A DNA stretch of 64,000 bases from Odontocerum albicorne (GCA_949825065.1 OX463841.1:17189064-17253063), one strand, 5' to 3'; numbered from the stretch's first letter, positions 20,153 through 30,969 are shown. The notes: a model not told the origin generated them from the letters alone. Made by a program: numbers and translations.

Positions 20153-20335
20153 CAAAAATAAGATTTATGAAGGTTTTGCGTTAACACTGAAAATAAGATT
20201 TATAAAGGTTTTGCGTTAACACTGAAAATAAGATTTATAAAAGTTTTGCTTTAACACTGAAAATAAGATTTATAAATGTTTTGCGTTAACACTGAAAATA
20301 AGATTTGTAAAGGTTTTGCGTTAACACTGAAAATT
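20153..20335 (+). repeat. 35-bp minisatellite, about 5 copies
   Basis: The unit AAAATAAGATTTATAAAGGT plus TTTGCGTTAACACTG is repeated five times with very few changes, beginning with a partial unit. Confidence 0.93.
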
Positions 20336-21439
20336 TGCGACTATTAATATAGTCGTACAATTAAAATCAAAATACTATTAAAACTCACCCCTTTAGAATG
20401 TATAAATGTGATCGCAAACAAATAAATGTAATCCTTTTAATGCTCTGCCATTTTTACTAACCAATAGCATCTTTGCCTTTTCTTATCTAAATGTTGTCAG
20501 GGCAATCCCCTAAAGTTTTTGTGAATTTGTATTTTTTTTCAAATTTAGTTAGTTCGGAATACCCCTAAATATGAGTCCTATATACCTTGAAACTAGTTGG
20601 GTTTAAATATACATTTACAAATAGATTAAATAGTGTTTTAAATTTAATTACATCAAAACACCTTAATGTTTTTTTCAATTGCCTTTGAGGAAAGTCTGCT
20701 CTCTAAACAATGCAATGTAAATTTCCCTTTTATTTCAATCTGTTTGTAAAATAAGACATTAGTTCAAACTCATTCCGTATTCTGTTTTAAATAGTCACAC
20801 CGCACATTTTTGTAAAATTCGTCATTTTTATTTGGTCTTTTATCGTTAACATTTTTCAAAAACGATATAATTTTTCGACATTTATTTACAGTGGTGTTCT
20901 AAATATTGCCTTATTAAATTTCAAAAAAACTTCTTTGTAGAAATAGTGATCAAGTCAGTTTTTATCTATGAAACCATTGTAAATTTGTCTATATTTTAAT
21001 GAGCGATGTGACCAAAAGTGGAAACTGCGTTGAGAACATTTATTCAATGGTTGATCAAATATTTAGTATCTTAGACACATGTTTTTGATATATCGAAAGA
21101 TGAATTGGTCTTTTTGATAGTTTTTGTTAAATATTTCATTACTGTTTTTGATAGTGCAACTTTATCAGGCTAAATTCTGAAACATCCAAGAGGCGGCAAA
21201 TGAAAATTAAATAATTTGATATAAATTTTCGATTCTTTAAAAAGAAACTTCAAAATAACACATTAAACCCGAACGTTAATGTTAACTTGAGAAAAAAATA
21301 AACAAAATTAATGTTCAAATCCGTGCATATCATAATGTATAGAATCAGTAAAAAAGTGGATGTGCGAATAAAGTACAATATCTCATCCAAATGTTTAAAG
21401 TTGCCATCACAAAATCCACTTAAATAGGGCATACATACA
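20336..21439. other. Gap, mostly unrecognised
   Basis: AT-rich sequence. A short Rep-A head in reverse orientation (AGTCTGCTCTCTAAACAATG) sits near 20692-20725. Nothing else was recognised. Confidence 0.5.
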
Positions 21440-21790
21440 TTTCATACCATAACGTACCCCTATTGGAGTAGGCAGAGAGAATAGAGTGCCTAACTTTCCC
21501 CTCTCGATACAACAATTTTGTCCATTCCACATATATAAATACACCTCATACAATTTCTACGATTCCTATAAATTTCTACGTGTTTTTCTTTCAACGCGTC
21601 ATTCACGTAATCCAATCCTACTTTCCTTAATCTTCCTTTTTCATGTTTATCACTCATACTTGCAACATATATTTGTTTTGTTAGTTTTTCTTCATTAATT
21701 CGTTCTAAATGTCCTAACCATCTTCTGCTCTTCATTAAGATTAAGTAATATGAAGGAGAACGTTCTCTTCTGGCACAAGAAAGACACAAG
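21440..21790 (-). pseudogene. Non-LTR RT tail, LINE family C, fragment 1
   Basis: The minus-strand frame 21490-21789 reads MKSRRWLGHLERINEEKLTK, QIYVASMSDKHEKGRLRKVG and VNDALKEKHVEIYRNRRNCM. This is the C-terminal 'RWxGHxERMxExRLTKxIY' to 'CMR' region of an RTE-type endonuclease-reverse transcriptase. The 3' end near 21440 shows the PYPYR-like region (ACCCCTATTGGAGTAGGCAG). Family C is the most frequent LINE here; other pieces lie near 22440, 31790, 32700, 46065, 53150 and 53845. Confidence 0.75.
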
Positions 21791-22400
21791 AAAGTTTACC
21801 AACATGTCACGATAGCGATCATCAGTAACTGTTACAGCATTGCCTCTAGCATCCTCAAAGAAATGTGGCCCAATGATGGCGCCGGCCCAAATGGCGCACC
21901 ATACAGTCACTCTACGAGGGTGTAATGGTCGTTGGTGTATTAATTGAGGATTTTCAGTGTCCCAATAGCGGCTATTCTGTTAATTAACAAAGCGAGCTAA
22001 GTCGAAATGTGTTTCGTCGCTCATGATGTTTTTTTGCCAAAAAAGGTGGTCGTCTATACTGACCTGGAAAACCCGAGTACTCCAATCTGGCCGCCGTTTA
22101 TGGTCATTTTCCTGTAGCTCTTGTGTCAATTAAATTTTATACGAATAAAAATGCAAATCTTTTTTGATAATTTTTAACAAACATGATGGAGAAATTCTCA
22201 ATTCTTGTGCACGGCGTCGGTGAGAGGTGTACGGACGTTCACCAACACTCTGCCTCACTGCATCAATCTTTTCCGGCGTACGTTGGCTACGTTGTCACCC
22301 AAACTTTGCTTTATCTTCCAGTGTATGCAAATTTTCAAAATTATTAATTACACGCTGAATGGTCGACTTGCTTGGCACATGATTTAAACCAAAAAAAAAA
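21780..22400 (-). pseudogene. Degenerate Tc1/mariner-like transposase, N-terminal two thirds
   Basis: Read on the minus strand in pieces: STIQRVINNFENLHTG (helix-turn-helix), VGERPYTSHRRRAQELRISP, then KNIMSDETHFDLARFVN (first catalytic Asp in SDETHF), a stop, QNSRYW, RRVTVWCAIWAGAIIGPHFF and DDRYRDMLVNF. The order is correct for this insect transposase group. The C-terminal third with the last catalytic residue is missing and there are several frame breaks. It is bracketed by two copies of a LINE family C segment (21640-21780 and 22453-22590). Confidence 0.8.
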
Positions 22401-22439
22401 ACCCGCAATTTTGTTCACGTATTCACAATTGAACAATTA

Positions 22440-22800
22440 TTTAATGAACTTTTTCATGCTTATCACTCACACTTGCACTATACAACATATTTGTGTTGTT
22501 AGTTTTTCTTCATCAATTCGTTCTACATGTTCTAACCATCTTTTGCTCTTCATTAAGATTAAGTAATATGAAGGAGAGCGTACTCTTCTTCTTATTACTG
22601 AACACATTAGCCTTAAGTTCACATTCAGTTTAACTTCCATTTATCAAAGTTGGTAATAAAATACTGATGTAGGTCCGGTTATTGTTACCATACCACGTGT
22701 TTTTGTATCCCATTGACTTTGTTTCGTATCGTTACATGCCGTTCGATCCTTATCATTCGCAACTCTTCCATCTTCAGAAAAAAATACTAACCAAGGAGCA
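22440..22800 (-). pseudogene. Non-LTR RT, LINE family C, fragment 2
   Basis: Contains the minus-strand counterpart of KSRRWLEHVERID and, further upstream in the LINE, an ATCAAAGTTGGTAATAAAAT block equivalent to the 'NGILVPTLIYGSE' region seen more clearly at 46480-46510. It continues to the ATTGACTTTGTTTCGTATCG block shared with 46585. It is heavily mutated, and the frame 22644-22829 is not the RT frame. Confidence 0.6.
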
Positions 22801-22861
22801 AAAGACCTCAAGTTTCTCCAGTATTTCAATGTTCATCGATATATCACATTTACTTCTTCTT

Positions 22862-23080
22862 CTTCTTATTTTAGGCCTTTTGACCTGTTATGGTCCTGCA
22901 TCATTGTTTGCATCTTGTGACGTCGACTGCCAGCTGACTTTCCATCTTTTGGGAGGTCGTCCTGGAGGTTTGCTTGCTTGGGGGATACTGTCCCTGGCCA
23001 TTATTACGGCTCATGGTTCCGCCATTCTGGATACGTGTTCGTTCCAGAACCTTCTTCTCTGTCGTCTCCATATATAGGTC
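22862..23080 (-). repeat. LINE family iii, duplicated 3' segment
   Basis: About 210 bases closely repeating 23106-23320 in the same orientation, from the AGGCC tail through the CCTGGAGGTTTGCTTGCTTG block to TTCTCTGTCGTCTCCAT. Both copies start with a CTTCTTCTT tail on the plus strand, i.e. a (GAA)n 3' end of the LINE. Either two independent truncated insertions or a local tandem duplication could explain it. Confidence 0.8.
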
Positions 23081-23105
23081 CTATATATAGTTCTTCTTCA
23101 TCTTT

Positions 23106-23658
23106 TTTTAGGCCTGTTGGCCTGTTATGGTCCTGCATCATTGTTTGCCTCTTGTGACGTCGACTGCCAGCTGTCTTTCCATCTTTTGGGAGGTCGTCCT
23201 GGAGGTGTGCTTGCTTGGGGGATACTGTCCCTGGCCATTCTTACGGATCTTGGTTCCGCCATTCTGGATACGTGTTCGTTCCAGAACCTTCTTCTCTGTC
23301 GTCTCCATCTGACAATATCTTCAACTTCGCACGTCCTTCGGATTTCTGTGTTTCGTACTCTATTACGAAGGGTTTTGCCAGTGATACTCTTGAGTACCTT
23401 CATTTCGCTGGTTCGAAAGAGATTTTTGGTTCTGACAGTGTCGGCTCTGGACTCTATGCTGTATGTCATTATGGGGTGGACACAGGTCTTGTATATCCTC
23501 ACCTTGCTTTGGATGTTCGTATGCTTGTTTTTCCAGATATTGTTTTTTAAACATCCGGAAATAGCTGCGGCCTTTTGTGATTGTTCAAGCACTTCGCCAT
23601 AGAGGTCTTTATTGCACATTATGCTAGCATCCAAGTATTTACTGCTGCATGTCATCAC
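23106..23658 (-). pseudogene. Non-LTR RT tail, LINE family iii (177 aa open frame)
   Basis: The minus-strand frame 23125-23658 reads KAAAISGCLKNNIWKNKHTN, SKVRIYKTCVHPIMTYSIES, TRTKNLFRTSEMKVLKSITG, DIVRWRRQRRRFWNEHVSRM and PPGRPPKRWKDSW. This is the C-terminal half of an RTE-like endonuclease-reverse transcriptase, best known to me from beetle genomes. It begins after the YxDD catalytic motif, so it is 5'-truncated. Apart from the early end it has no frame break, suggesting a fairly young insertion. Plus-strand open frames over this region are shadows. Confidence 0.9.
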
Positions 23659-24954
23659 AATTACTCGAAAAAGAAAATTAGAAGTTTCAATTATAAAGTA
23701 AAACGATGGCAGATTAAAATAAGTTTAGCATCCCACAAGATTCTAGACAGAAAATTGATTATCTCCAAATGGTATAGACTCTTGTAACCAATTTAATCCT
23801 CATCAAATTCGACATTTATGATCCATCTATTCCGCCTGCATTGTTCGACATAATAATTTCTAATTTAAATGTATTTTTATTATACATAAAAAAAAGTAAA
23901 CCACGATTTCATTAAAATTATCTACAAAATTAGATATATCTAATGAACATCAAATATGGAAATTCAATTTATTGAATGGAAACAAATTTTGCGTTCATTA
24001 TATTATTATTTGAATACACAAAATCAAATTATTTTCGATGTTGCAATAAAAAAAAAACATTGTTCCATTTAGTTCATCCGTGGTTTCCGTTCGACCACAG
24101 TGCACTTAGTCCCTTACCTACGAAGTAAAATTCAAGTCAGAGATTATTTTTTTTTTTACTCAAATTAATCACTCACTAATTAATTATTAAATAATACAGT
24201 TGCTGTATAGTGGATGTTTAACAATATCGAACAGTTACATTTTATTTAGATCACTATGTGATAATTACCAAGTTTGTGTAACTATTAAAACATCTGTTTC
24301 CTAGTATATCGGTTTAAGGGGGGTGCACTTTAACACAGAAACACATAACGTAGGTTTTAAAAAAATTATAGTAAAAATAATTAATAAACTTCCTGTCCGG
24401 TATTATATAGCGGACTTTTCAGGGAGTATCAGGTCCTGAACGTAGCTAATTCACACTTCAGATCCATTCTTTGGCACTATCATCGAGAGGAAGGGAAGAT
24501 TCAAACATAGCAGAGACACATGGCAACTAATTAAATGTTAGAGCAACTTTTGCTCAAAGGCAATATGCTTATTTGGCTCTCATGACATACAATGGGATGC
24601 CGAATTGAATAATAGCAAAAGGGGGTAAAAAAAATAGGCAGTTGATCGAAGCGTGGTTGTTGTTGCAACAAGAGTTTGAATACTTGGGCTTGCAGGAGGA
24701 ATAACTTGTAGCAAAGGTTTGTGTGAACTCTTGAGTGTGGTGTGTTTTTGGTGATTATGTGCAGCACATTATGGGATGGACTTTTTGGTCTGTCTGGAGT
24801 GATGAAATGTGAGGAATTTGATTCGTGTGATATATACATATGTAATTGAGTGTCACTGTTTACCGAGTTGATGAGAGCATGCAACGAGGTATTGTATAGT
24901 AAATAGTCAAAAAGAAATATCAATTTACTTTTCCATGTTAAGTGTCCTCATTAA
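23659..24954. other. Gap, no gene recognised
   Basis: About 1.3 kb. The minus strand has a 130-codon open frame at 24531-24923 (MIFLFDYLLYNTSLHALINS at the start), rich in Ser, His and Leu and without a recognised domain; its plus-strand composition is G-rich. It may be coding debris of unknown kind or chance. Otherwise AT-rich. Confidence 0.45.
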
Positions 24955-25561
24955 CCCTTCCTGTCCTGTGATGTGTAACTATAACACATTGCTTATAAAA
25001 ACTTTATTATATCTATAAATATAATAAATACTGGGTTCCGATTTTAGGTATTCCTCCGTAATATATTTACACATTGAATGAAATGAAAAATATTAGTAAA
25101 AAATAGCACTTATCGGCCACATCAGAGATATTTTGTGAAAATCGGGAATAAATTCACAAATACAATTAAACGTGTGCCAGTGTGTGACGTAGGTTTATTC
25201 ATTCTAAAAACCGCTATGAATGAGGAAGCGATGCTATTCACGTCTCACTCTCACTCTACTTCGGTATATGGGAACGCAAGAAATAGAATCTCAGTTCGCT
25301 CGCTTCTCTCGCTTCAGTAGCTCTCGAGTATTCGTTTTAGGTAGTCTCTTTCGTCCATTTTGTGAACGTCGACGATGTTTTTTTTTCATGTTTTTAGCAA
25401 TTAAATTTCAATTATTATCACTTTTGACTTCAAATTTAATTAATTTAAGCGATTGGCTATGAATATTCTTATTTTTTCGATTTTAAATCGCTCATTTTTA
25501 CATGTGTATTGAATACACAGCACCGGAACGCACGGATTTTTTTAGCACAGGAAGGGAAAGG
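24955..25561. mobile_element. piggyBac-like MITE, copy 1 (607 bp)
   Basis: Flanked by TTAA (24951-24954 and 25562-25565). The ends CCCTTCCTGTCCTGTGATG and, in complement from the right, CCTTTCCCTTCCTGTGCT are related. A second copy at 26532-27182 matches along most of its length. TTAA target sites point to piggyBac. There is no transposase, and the internal open frames (25135-25320, 25220-25462) are not preserved in the other copy. Confidence 0.85.
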
Positions 25562-25567
25562 TTAATA

Positions 25568-25830
25568 TACAGGCAAAAACTAGTTTACTGAGGAAACGAA
25601 AAATTAAAAGCAAAAAACTCAGATCCATAAAAATTGTGTGTCTACTGCCTGTTGTTTTTTTAACTAATGATGCACTAATAAAATTGTCAGTTGCCTGTTG
25701 TTTTTTCACTAATGTTGTACTTATAAAATTGTCAGTTGCCTGTTGTTTTTTTCACTAATGATGCACTTACAAAATTGTCAGTTGTCTGTTGTTTTTTCAC
25801 TAATGATGTATTTATAAAATTTATTTTCAT
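25568..25830 (+). repeat. 45-bp minisatellite in a LINE-derived context
   Basis: From 25633 the unit TTGCCTGTTGTTTTTTCACT plus AATGATGCACTTATAAAATT and GTCAG repeats about four times with changes. The preceding bases (AGGCAAAAACTAGTTTACTG) match 32804-32825, a region next to LINE family C sequence, so the array seems to have grown in that repeat. Confidence 0.85.
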
Positions 25831-26419
25831 GTAAAAATAAATAAACATCTACTCGTAGCTTTCAGAATCAATGGAGTTTTAATTTTTAACAATTGAACGG
25901 TTCAGTATACTGAACATCTTATTAACTGACGTGTGTCACGATTGACAACTCTGTTGTCTTGTTGTCTATGTCAACATGAAAACTCTGTCTAATTCAATCT
26001 ATTATTTTTATATTTTGAGCTGGCCCTGTTTAGTCGACTCAGACTTGACAGCTGCAGTTAACTGAGGCCATAACCCTTGTACCAGCAACTCAGATCCGCT
26101 CAACTTGTGTCCACCTGAGTCCAGTGCTTTGAGCACTGGACTCACAACACTGAACATGGCCGCAGCGTGACATTCGATCAATTTCACGATTTATTGCCAA
26201 TAAAATACATTTCAACGTTATTGATTCTATAAATTATTACGAACGGTTTTTTTACGACTGGCACGATTGAATTTTTTATCGTGTGACAATATTTACTATC
26301 AAAACATATTTCACAACCTCATCAAAGAGACGATGAAATGAATAATGGACTTAAATAGTACCGATTGTTTTATTAAATTATATATATCATTTTCTATTAC
26401 ACATTCATTGTATACAAGC
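25831..26419. other. Gap, no gene seen
   Basis: No gene was recognised. A 9-bp inverted motif, GTCCAGTGC/TTTGAGCACTGGAC, lies near 26117-26140. Confidence 0.45.
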
Positions 26420-26527
26420 AACCTCTCGGACTTAGTTGGTAAAACGTGTTACCGAGGGTTACAGGATCGATTTCCATTGGAACCCAGATTTTTTAAAGAT
26501 TCCAATTTGATTTTACTTATGACGTTT
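26420..26527 (+). repeat. tRNA-derived SINE head (degenerate)
   Basis: GGACTTAGTTGGTAAAACGT resembles an RNA polymerase III A box, and GGATCGATTTCC about 35 bases later resembles a B box, followed by TTGGAACCCAGATTTT as in the better SINE at 47926. The 3' part is cut off by the piggyBac-like MITE at 26532. Confidence 0.6.
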
Positions 26528-26531
26528 TTAA

Positions 26532-27182
26532 CCCTTCCTGTCATGTGATGTGTAACTAGTACACATTGCTTCTTAAAACTTTAATATCTCTATAAATATA
26601 ATAAATACTGGTTTCAGATTTTAGGTATTCCTCCGTAATACATTTACACATTGAATGAAAAAATAATATTTATATTGTAATAATTAGCACTTATCGGCCA
26701 CATCAGAGATATTTTGTGAAAATCGGCAATAAATTCACCAATACAATCAAACGTGTGCCAGTGCGTGACGTAGGTATATTCATTCTAAAAACCACTATTG
26801 GTTAAGGAAGCGACGCTATTCCCGTCTCACTCACTCTTCTTCGGTATATGGGAACGCAAGAAATACAGTCTCAGTTTGCAGTTGTGTTTCTTCCTTCGAG
26901 GTATAACATACATAGTGTTAGTTCATCTCAGGTTTCAGTCGCTCTAGCGCATTTATCTGAGGTGGTCTTTTTGCCCGTTTTGTGAAAGTCAACCGATGTT
27001 TTTTTCATGTTTTCAGCAATTAAATTTCAATTATTTTTCACTTTTGACTTCAAATTGAATTAATTTAAGCGATTGGCTATGAATATTCTTATTATTCCGA
27101 TTTTAAATCGCTCATTTTTACATGTGTATTGAATACACACCACCGGAACGGGTGGATTTTTTTTAGCACAGGAAGGGAAATG
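26532..27182. mobile_element. piggyBac-like MITE, copy 2 (651 bp)
   Basis: TTAA at 26528-26531 and 27183-27186. It is homologous to 24955-25561 over nearly all its length, with an extra segment near 26877-26940. The same order of blocks is present, including ATCGGCCACATCAGAGATAT and CGATTGGCTATGAATATTCT. The two insertions lie about 1 kb apart in the same orientation. Confidence 0.85.
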
Positions 27183-27362
27183 TTAACAACTTTTAAGTTG
27201 GTGGGAAGAGATTATTGTATTGAATTCAGATAAAATATATCATTTATAAATAATACAAAATATTGAAATTTCAATGAACAATACTCACCTCTTGTACAAT
27301 TCCGCCATGTCAGCAGATCAATGAAAATGTAAAAAATTATATATAGTTACAATATATTGATT

Positions 27363-27738
27363 GGGTGTTGACATAAGTTGTGTCCGTTTTTCCAAATTTA
27401 AAAATGAGCACCAAAAGTAAAACAAAATGGTCCTTTAATTCATAGCGTCTTCACCGTACACTTCGCAAATATCGCGAGCAGCTTTGGCAGCTTTATTCCC
27501 TCGATTGAACGCGAACAGAAGAAGTTGTCGAAAATGCTCACTTTCGTCTACTTGACATTCCATTTTGAAGGCTTGTAATCAAATAAAACAATATATGTAA
27601 CGTAAAAGCAAACACAATATCTTGTAGAGCAGAAAATTTTCTTTCGAATGACGTATAACCTTTACCATTTTGTTTTACTTTTGGTGCTCATTTTTAAATT
27701 TGAAAAAAAAAAAATGGAGACAACTTATGTTAACACCT
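27363..27738 (-). mobile_element. Short mariner-like element with long inverted ends (about 375 bp)
   Basis: The left arm 27363-27431 and right arm 27663-27738 are inverted copies about 70 bp long with few changes, running through ACATAAGTTGT and ATGAGCACCAAAAGTAAAAC. The interior encodes only the first 42 residues of a transposase. The deletion removes everything from the second helix-turn-helix on. The target duplication could not be fixed from the sequence. Confidence 0.85.
27437..27565 (-). pseudogene. Mariner transposase N-terminal remnant (42 aa)
   Basis: On the minus strand an ATG near 27565 opens MECQVDESEHFRQLLLFAFN, then RGNKAAKAARDICEVYGEDAMN and a stop near 27437. This is the first helix-turn-helix of mariner-like transposases ('FRxLLLxxFxxGxxAAxAxRxICxVYGEDA'). 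The frame closes just after the first domain, where the deletion junction meets the inverted arm. A peptide of this length could at most bind DNA; expression is not suggested by anything visible. Confidence 0.8.
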
Positions 27739-27949
27739 CATAGAATAGAACCTGACAAAATTGAAGTAACCTAAACCTTAAAGCAATATTATTTTAACAA
27801 CGGTACAAAATATCATGTATGCGATCACTGGATGAAATGATTAATATTGTATATAAAATAATAAACAATTTCATTATGTTTTTAATCAGAGATTAAAATA
27901 ATGTTAAAAGGAAAACTTTAAATAAATCAATAATGAATAAAGACAGAAG

Positions 27950-28080
27950 TTGGGACAAGTTTCGATATATTCACCTGACGAAGAAGACGGTGGTCTTCGA
28001 AACTAGTTGTGAACCTAAATTAAACCTGTGGGGAACACAAAAATATAAAATAAGTTTTTTATTTTACTTATTTTTTCCTT
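27950..28080 (+). other. Hammerhead-like motif in unclassified repeat
   Basis: At 27975-28003 the sequence has CTGACGA, one extra A, a perfect six-base-pair stem GAAGAC/GTCTTC with loop GGTG, then GAAAC. The order is that of a hammerhead ribozyme core, but the extra base before the stem and the lack of a clear stem I are departures from a working ribozyme. The same layout appears in the fold-back elements at 11822 and 31905. Confidence 0.35.
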
Positions 28081-28616
28081 TTATGTAAAAAATGGCACCA
28101 CAAAGTGAAACTATAATCTTTTCGAAGATTCAAGAGACAATATTTTGTTTGAAAGGGGATGAATTTTCAAGATACTGTTGTTACCTATGATTTTGCGTAC
28201 TGCTCACATTTGAAACTAAGTAGTTTGAAATTAAGACTCCCGAATGTCTTTTTTATAAATTACTTATAAACTATATAGTAAATTTCAGAAGGAAACAATT
28301 TATTCAATTAAAGTAAAAAAATAAATGACAGGTAAAAGCGGTGTCGAGACTTTGAAAATAAATAAAAAATGCTAGATACTAGAAGCTTCCGCCGAGTCCA
28401 TATTATAATGACGTAAAAGAGACATTATAAAATCATTTCAGTCACAATCAAGTGGGTAATTAGAAACCTAATCCGGTCCTGGGCGACCGCAAAACCATCT
28501 GGAGCGGCGCAAAGAGTACAGGGGAAATAAGGGGTAATAAAGACTTTTTCAAAAGGTCCTGAACTAATGACTTATTAGTCAGAACGCCGGCATTTTTAAC
28601 TGTACAAACATACATA
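28081..28616. other. Gap, no gene seen
   Basis: No gene was recognised. A small GC-richer patch lies at 28470-28525. Confidence 0.5.
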
Positions 28617-29364
28617 CGAGGGTCATCCAGAAACTAAAGTTACAAGGGCTCCTGAGGCCGGTGGAAATTTTGTGTTTCAAAGTTGGTGCACCTGGCGTGT
28701 AGGGGGGATCCTAACGGTCAGGTTGTTTGGTCCCGCGTGTTTGTCGGCCATTTTGTTCAGTCACAGTAAATTCTTACGTTGGAGAGGTCGTCTTGCACTC
28801 CCGCCAACTCTCGTCCGTGCGAGACCCGCGCGGTCATCAGTTTTTTGACTTTGCAGAACAATACCGCCGCGAATATCCATCGGAAGCTTGTGGAAGTTTA
28901 TGGTAGTGATGTGATGAGTCGACAACGTGTCACGAAGTGGGTTAGGTTGTTCAGAGAAGGCCGTACTGATACTCACGACGAGGCAAGGCAGTGATTTCTG
29001 ACGAACTTGTGCAAAAAATTGAAAAACAAGTGCGAAATGACCGCCGTCTGACGCTTGACGACCTTCACGAAGAACTTCCTGACATTTCTCTAAGTCTCCT
29101 TGGTAATATTGTGTCGGAAAAACTTGGTTACAAGAAGTTGTGTGCGATATGGGTGCCCAGAATGCTCACACCGGAGCACCGTCAAAATCGCGTGACCGCC
29201 ATACAAAAGCTGGTGCCCCGACTACAGAAATGTCTCGATCTAGACGGCGATTATGTTGAAAAATAGTTTAATATATTTGTGAAGTATTCTGTGAATTTAA
29301 ATTAAATACAAGCATTTTTCGATCCTACATAAATGTTGTAACCTTACTTTCTGGGTGACCCTCG
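28617..29364 (+). mobile_element. Internally deleted mariner-like element (748 bp)
   Basis: The ends CGAGGGTCATCCAGAAACTA (28617 onward) and the complementary CTTTCTGGGTGACCCTCG (to 29364) form inverted repeats; the left side is preceded by TA, the right is not. The interior has the DNA-binding half of a transposase joined straight to its last 20 residues. The same CGAGGG-type end is seen on the fragment at 9245-9646, so both may belong to related lineages. Confidence 0.88.
28779..29266 (+). pseudogene. Mariner transposase with catalytic domain deleted
   Basis: The first frame gives NIHRKLVEVYGSDVMSRQRV and TKWVRLFREGRTDTHDE. A frameshift near 28990 leads to the second frame ISDELVQKIEKQVRNDRRLT and LCAIWVPRMLTPEHRQNRV, then jumps to RLQKCLDLDGDYVEK and the stop. 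Both helix-turn-helix regions and the WVPxxL-type linker are present, but all three catalytic aspartates are gone. The junction falls after residue IQKLV, near 29210. Confidence 0.9.
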
Positions 29365-29487
29365 TCCATACCATCATGCTGTTTCCTTGCATGGTTAGGC
29401 AGAAGGGACAGAGTATAAGACTTTCAATCTCAACACATGTATTTCTCCTTTTCCAAATCCATATACTTTCTCATACAGTTTCTACAT

Positions 29488-29680
29488 TGACCTCTGCAGT
29501 TCCATCACACATTTGTGTTGCACTCATTGACCTTTGTAGTTCCATCACATATTTGTGTTCCACCCATGGACCTCTTTAGTTCCATCACACGTTTGTGTTC
29601 CACCCATTGACCTCTGTAGTTCTATCACATATTTGTGTTCCTCCCATTGATCTCTGTGGTTCCATCACACATTTGTGTTC
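29488..29680 (+). repeat. 40-bp minisatellite, about 5 copies
   Basis: The unit TGACCTCTGTAGTTCCATCA plus CACATTTGTGTTCCACCCAT repeats five times with scattered changes. Less AT-rich than its surroundings. Confidence 0.9.
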
Positions 29681-30490
29681 GGTTCTTACGATACTCGATC
29701 TCGTAACCCTTAGGTTGGAAAATAGAAATCTTACGAACTAAGTCATGGAGCTCCTTACTAGAAACTCAAGGAATTGTTTCTGTGTATTATACATTATACC
29801 TGAATATTTGTGTTTATATAATATCATTATCTTACTTCCTACTCAATATTATCTTAAAATTAAGATTGATTATGTCAATAGACTAGAAAAATCATTAAAA
29901 CATGTTGAAAAATTATCTACAATGAGCGATCATTAAAAAAATATGTGTTCTTTGTTTTTTTACAATTACTATGTTTTTTTTTAAGTTCAATGTGAAATGA
30001 TCTTTCAAATGTTACTTTATACATTTATTATTTGATTAAAAATGTTTCTCTTCCCCAAATTAACTGTTATTATATATGTTTTTTTAAAACATAAACATGA
30101 TCTGAGTCACAAATATCCTTATAACCTTGAAACATACAGGGAAAATTGCCTGTGTTTATCAACAGGAGTAGCAAATCGCAGGTTTCGAACTGTCGACCTT
30201 CTGCGCAATATAACGCAATTCTGTTATATTTCAACAAAGTATCCTTGAGGTTGTATTTCATTACAAAAAGGTTGTGGGGGTTTCCACTCATCTTTGCACT
30301 TCCAAATTTTCAGCACTTAGTTTTCTAGTGATTTGTAATTTTACCTGAAAATATGAAACAAATATTCGTGGGCTGAAATAAATAGTTATAATCCGCCAGA
30401 TGTACTAAAAATACACGAACGTATTCAAATAAAATATGTAAATACCCGAAAATATATTTTAACTTAATTTCTTTACTTTGGACATGTAAA
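29681..30490. other. Gap, no gene seen
   Basis: AT-rich sequence with short open frames. Nothing recognisable was seen. Confidence 0.5.
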
Positions 30491-30890
30491 ATTACCATCG
30501 TCAATACCAAGCCTCGTAGTCGAGGACCCCTTCGCCATTCCAACGTCAATTTCCCACGTCCATCATGTGATCTTCAGTAAAATAACAGTCCGATCCTAGA
30601 TATGCACTCCCTCAACCCCCTACACAGACATTTGGATAATACTGACGCATGTTCGCAGTACACTGACTGTTTCTCACACGCCTAGATGCCATTAGTTTGA
30701 GAACAAATGGCTCTCCACTTTCCATAATCCTGAGCCACCTACTTACAGTCTTCAGGTTCCCGCACAGAGTCAGCGACTCTCGTAGACTGTCTTAACAGCA
30801 CTTCCTTCGTCCATCCACCCTTCGTTTGTCCATTACTTCCCCGTATAAGACGCATTTTGAGAGTCTATGATAGCTCATGGGTATCAAATG
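30491..30890 (-). pseudogene. Degenerate non-LTR RT tail
   Basis: On the minus strand, with frame breaks, the region reads VLYGEVMDKRRVDGRRKCC, DSLRESLTLCGNLKTV and DYGKWRAICSQTN. This corresponds to the 'YGExxxGxRxxGRxxxRxxDxLKxxL' and 'DRxxWRxxxxx' C-terminal region of insect LINE reverse transcriptases. No catalytic part remains. The match is short, so the lineage is not assigned. Confidence 0.5.
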
Positions 30891-30969
30891 TCAGGTCGCT
30901 CTTAATTTCGCCTTTAAAACTATATCTTATACAGGTTTACAGTTGAAGCGTTGCAGGACCGAGACATTT

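Noticed and set aside
22682..23602. Plus-strand frames of 131 and 161 codons
   Set aside because: They are antisense shadows of the LINE iii reverse transcriptase on the minus strand.
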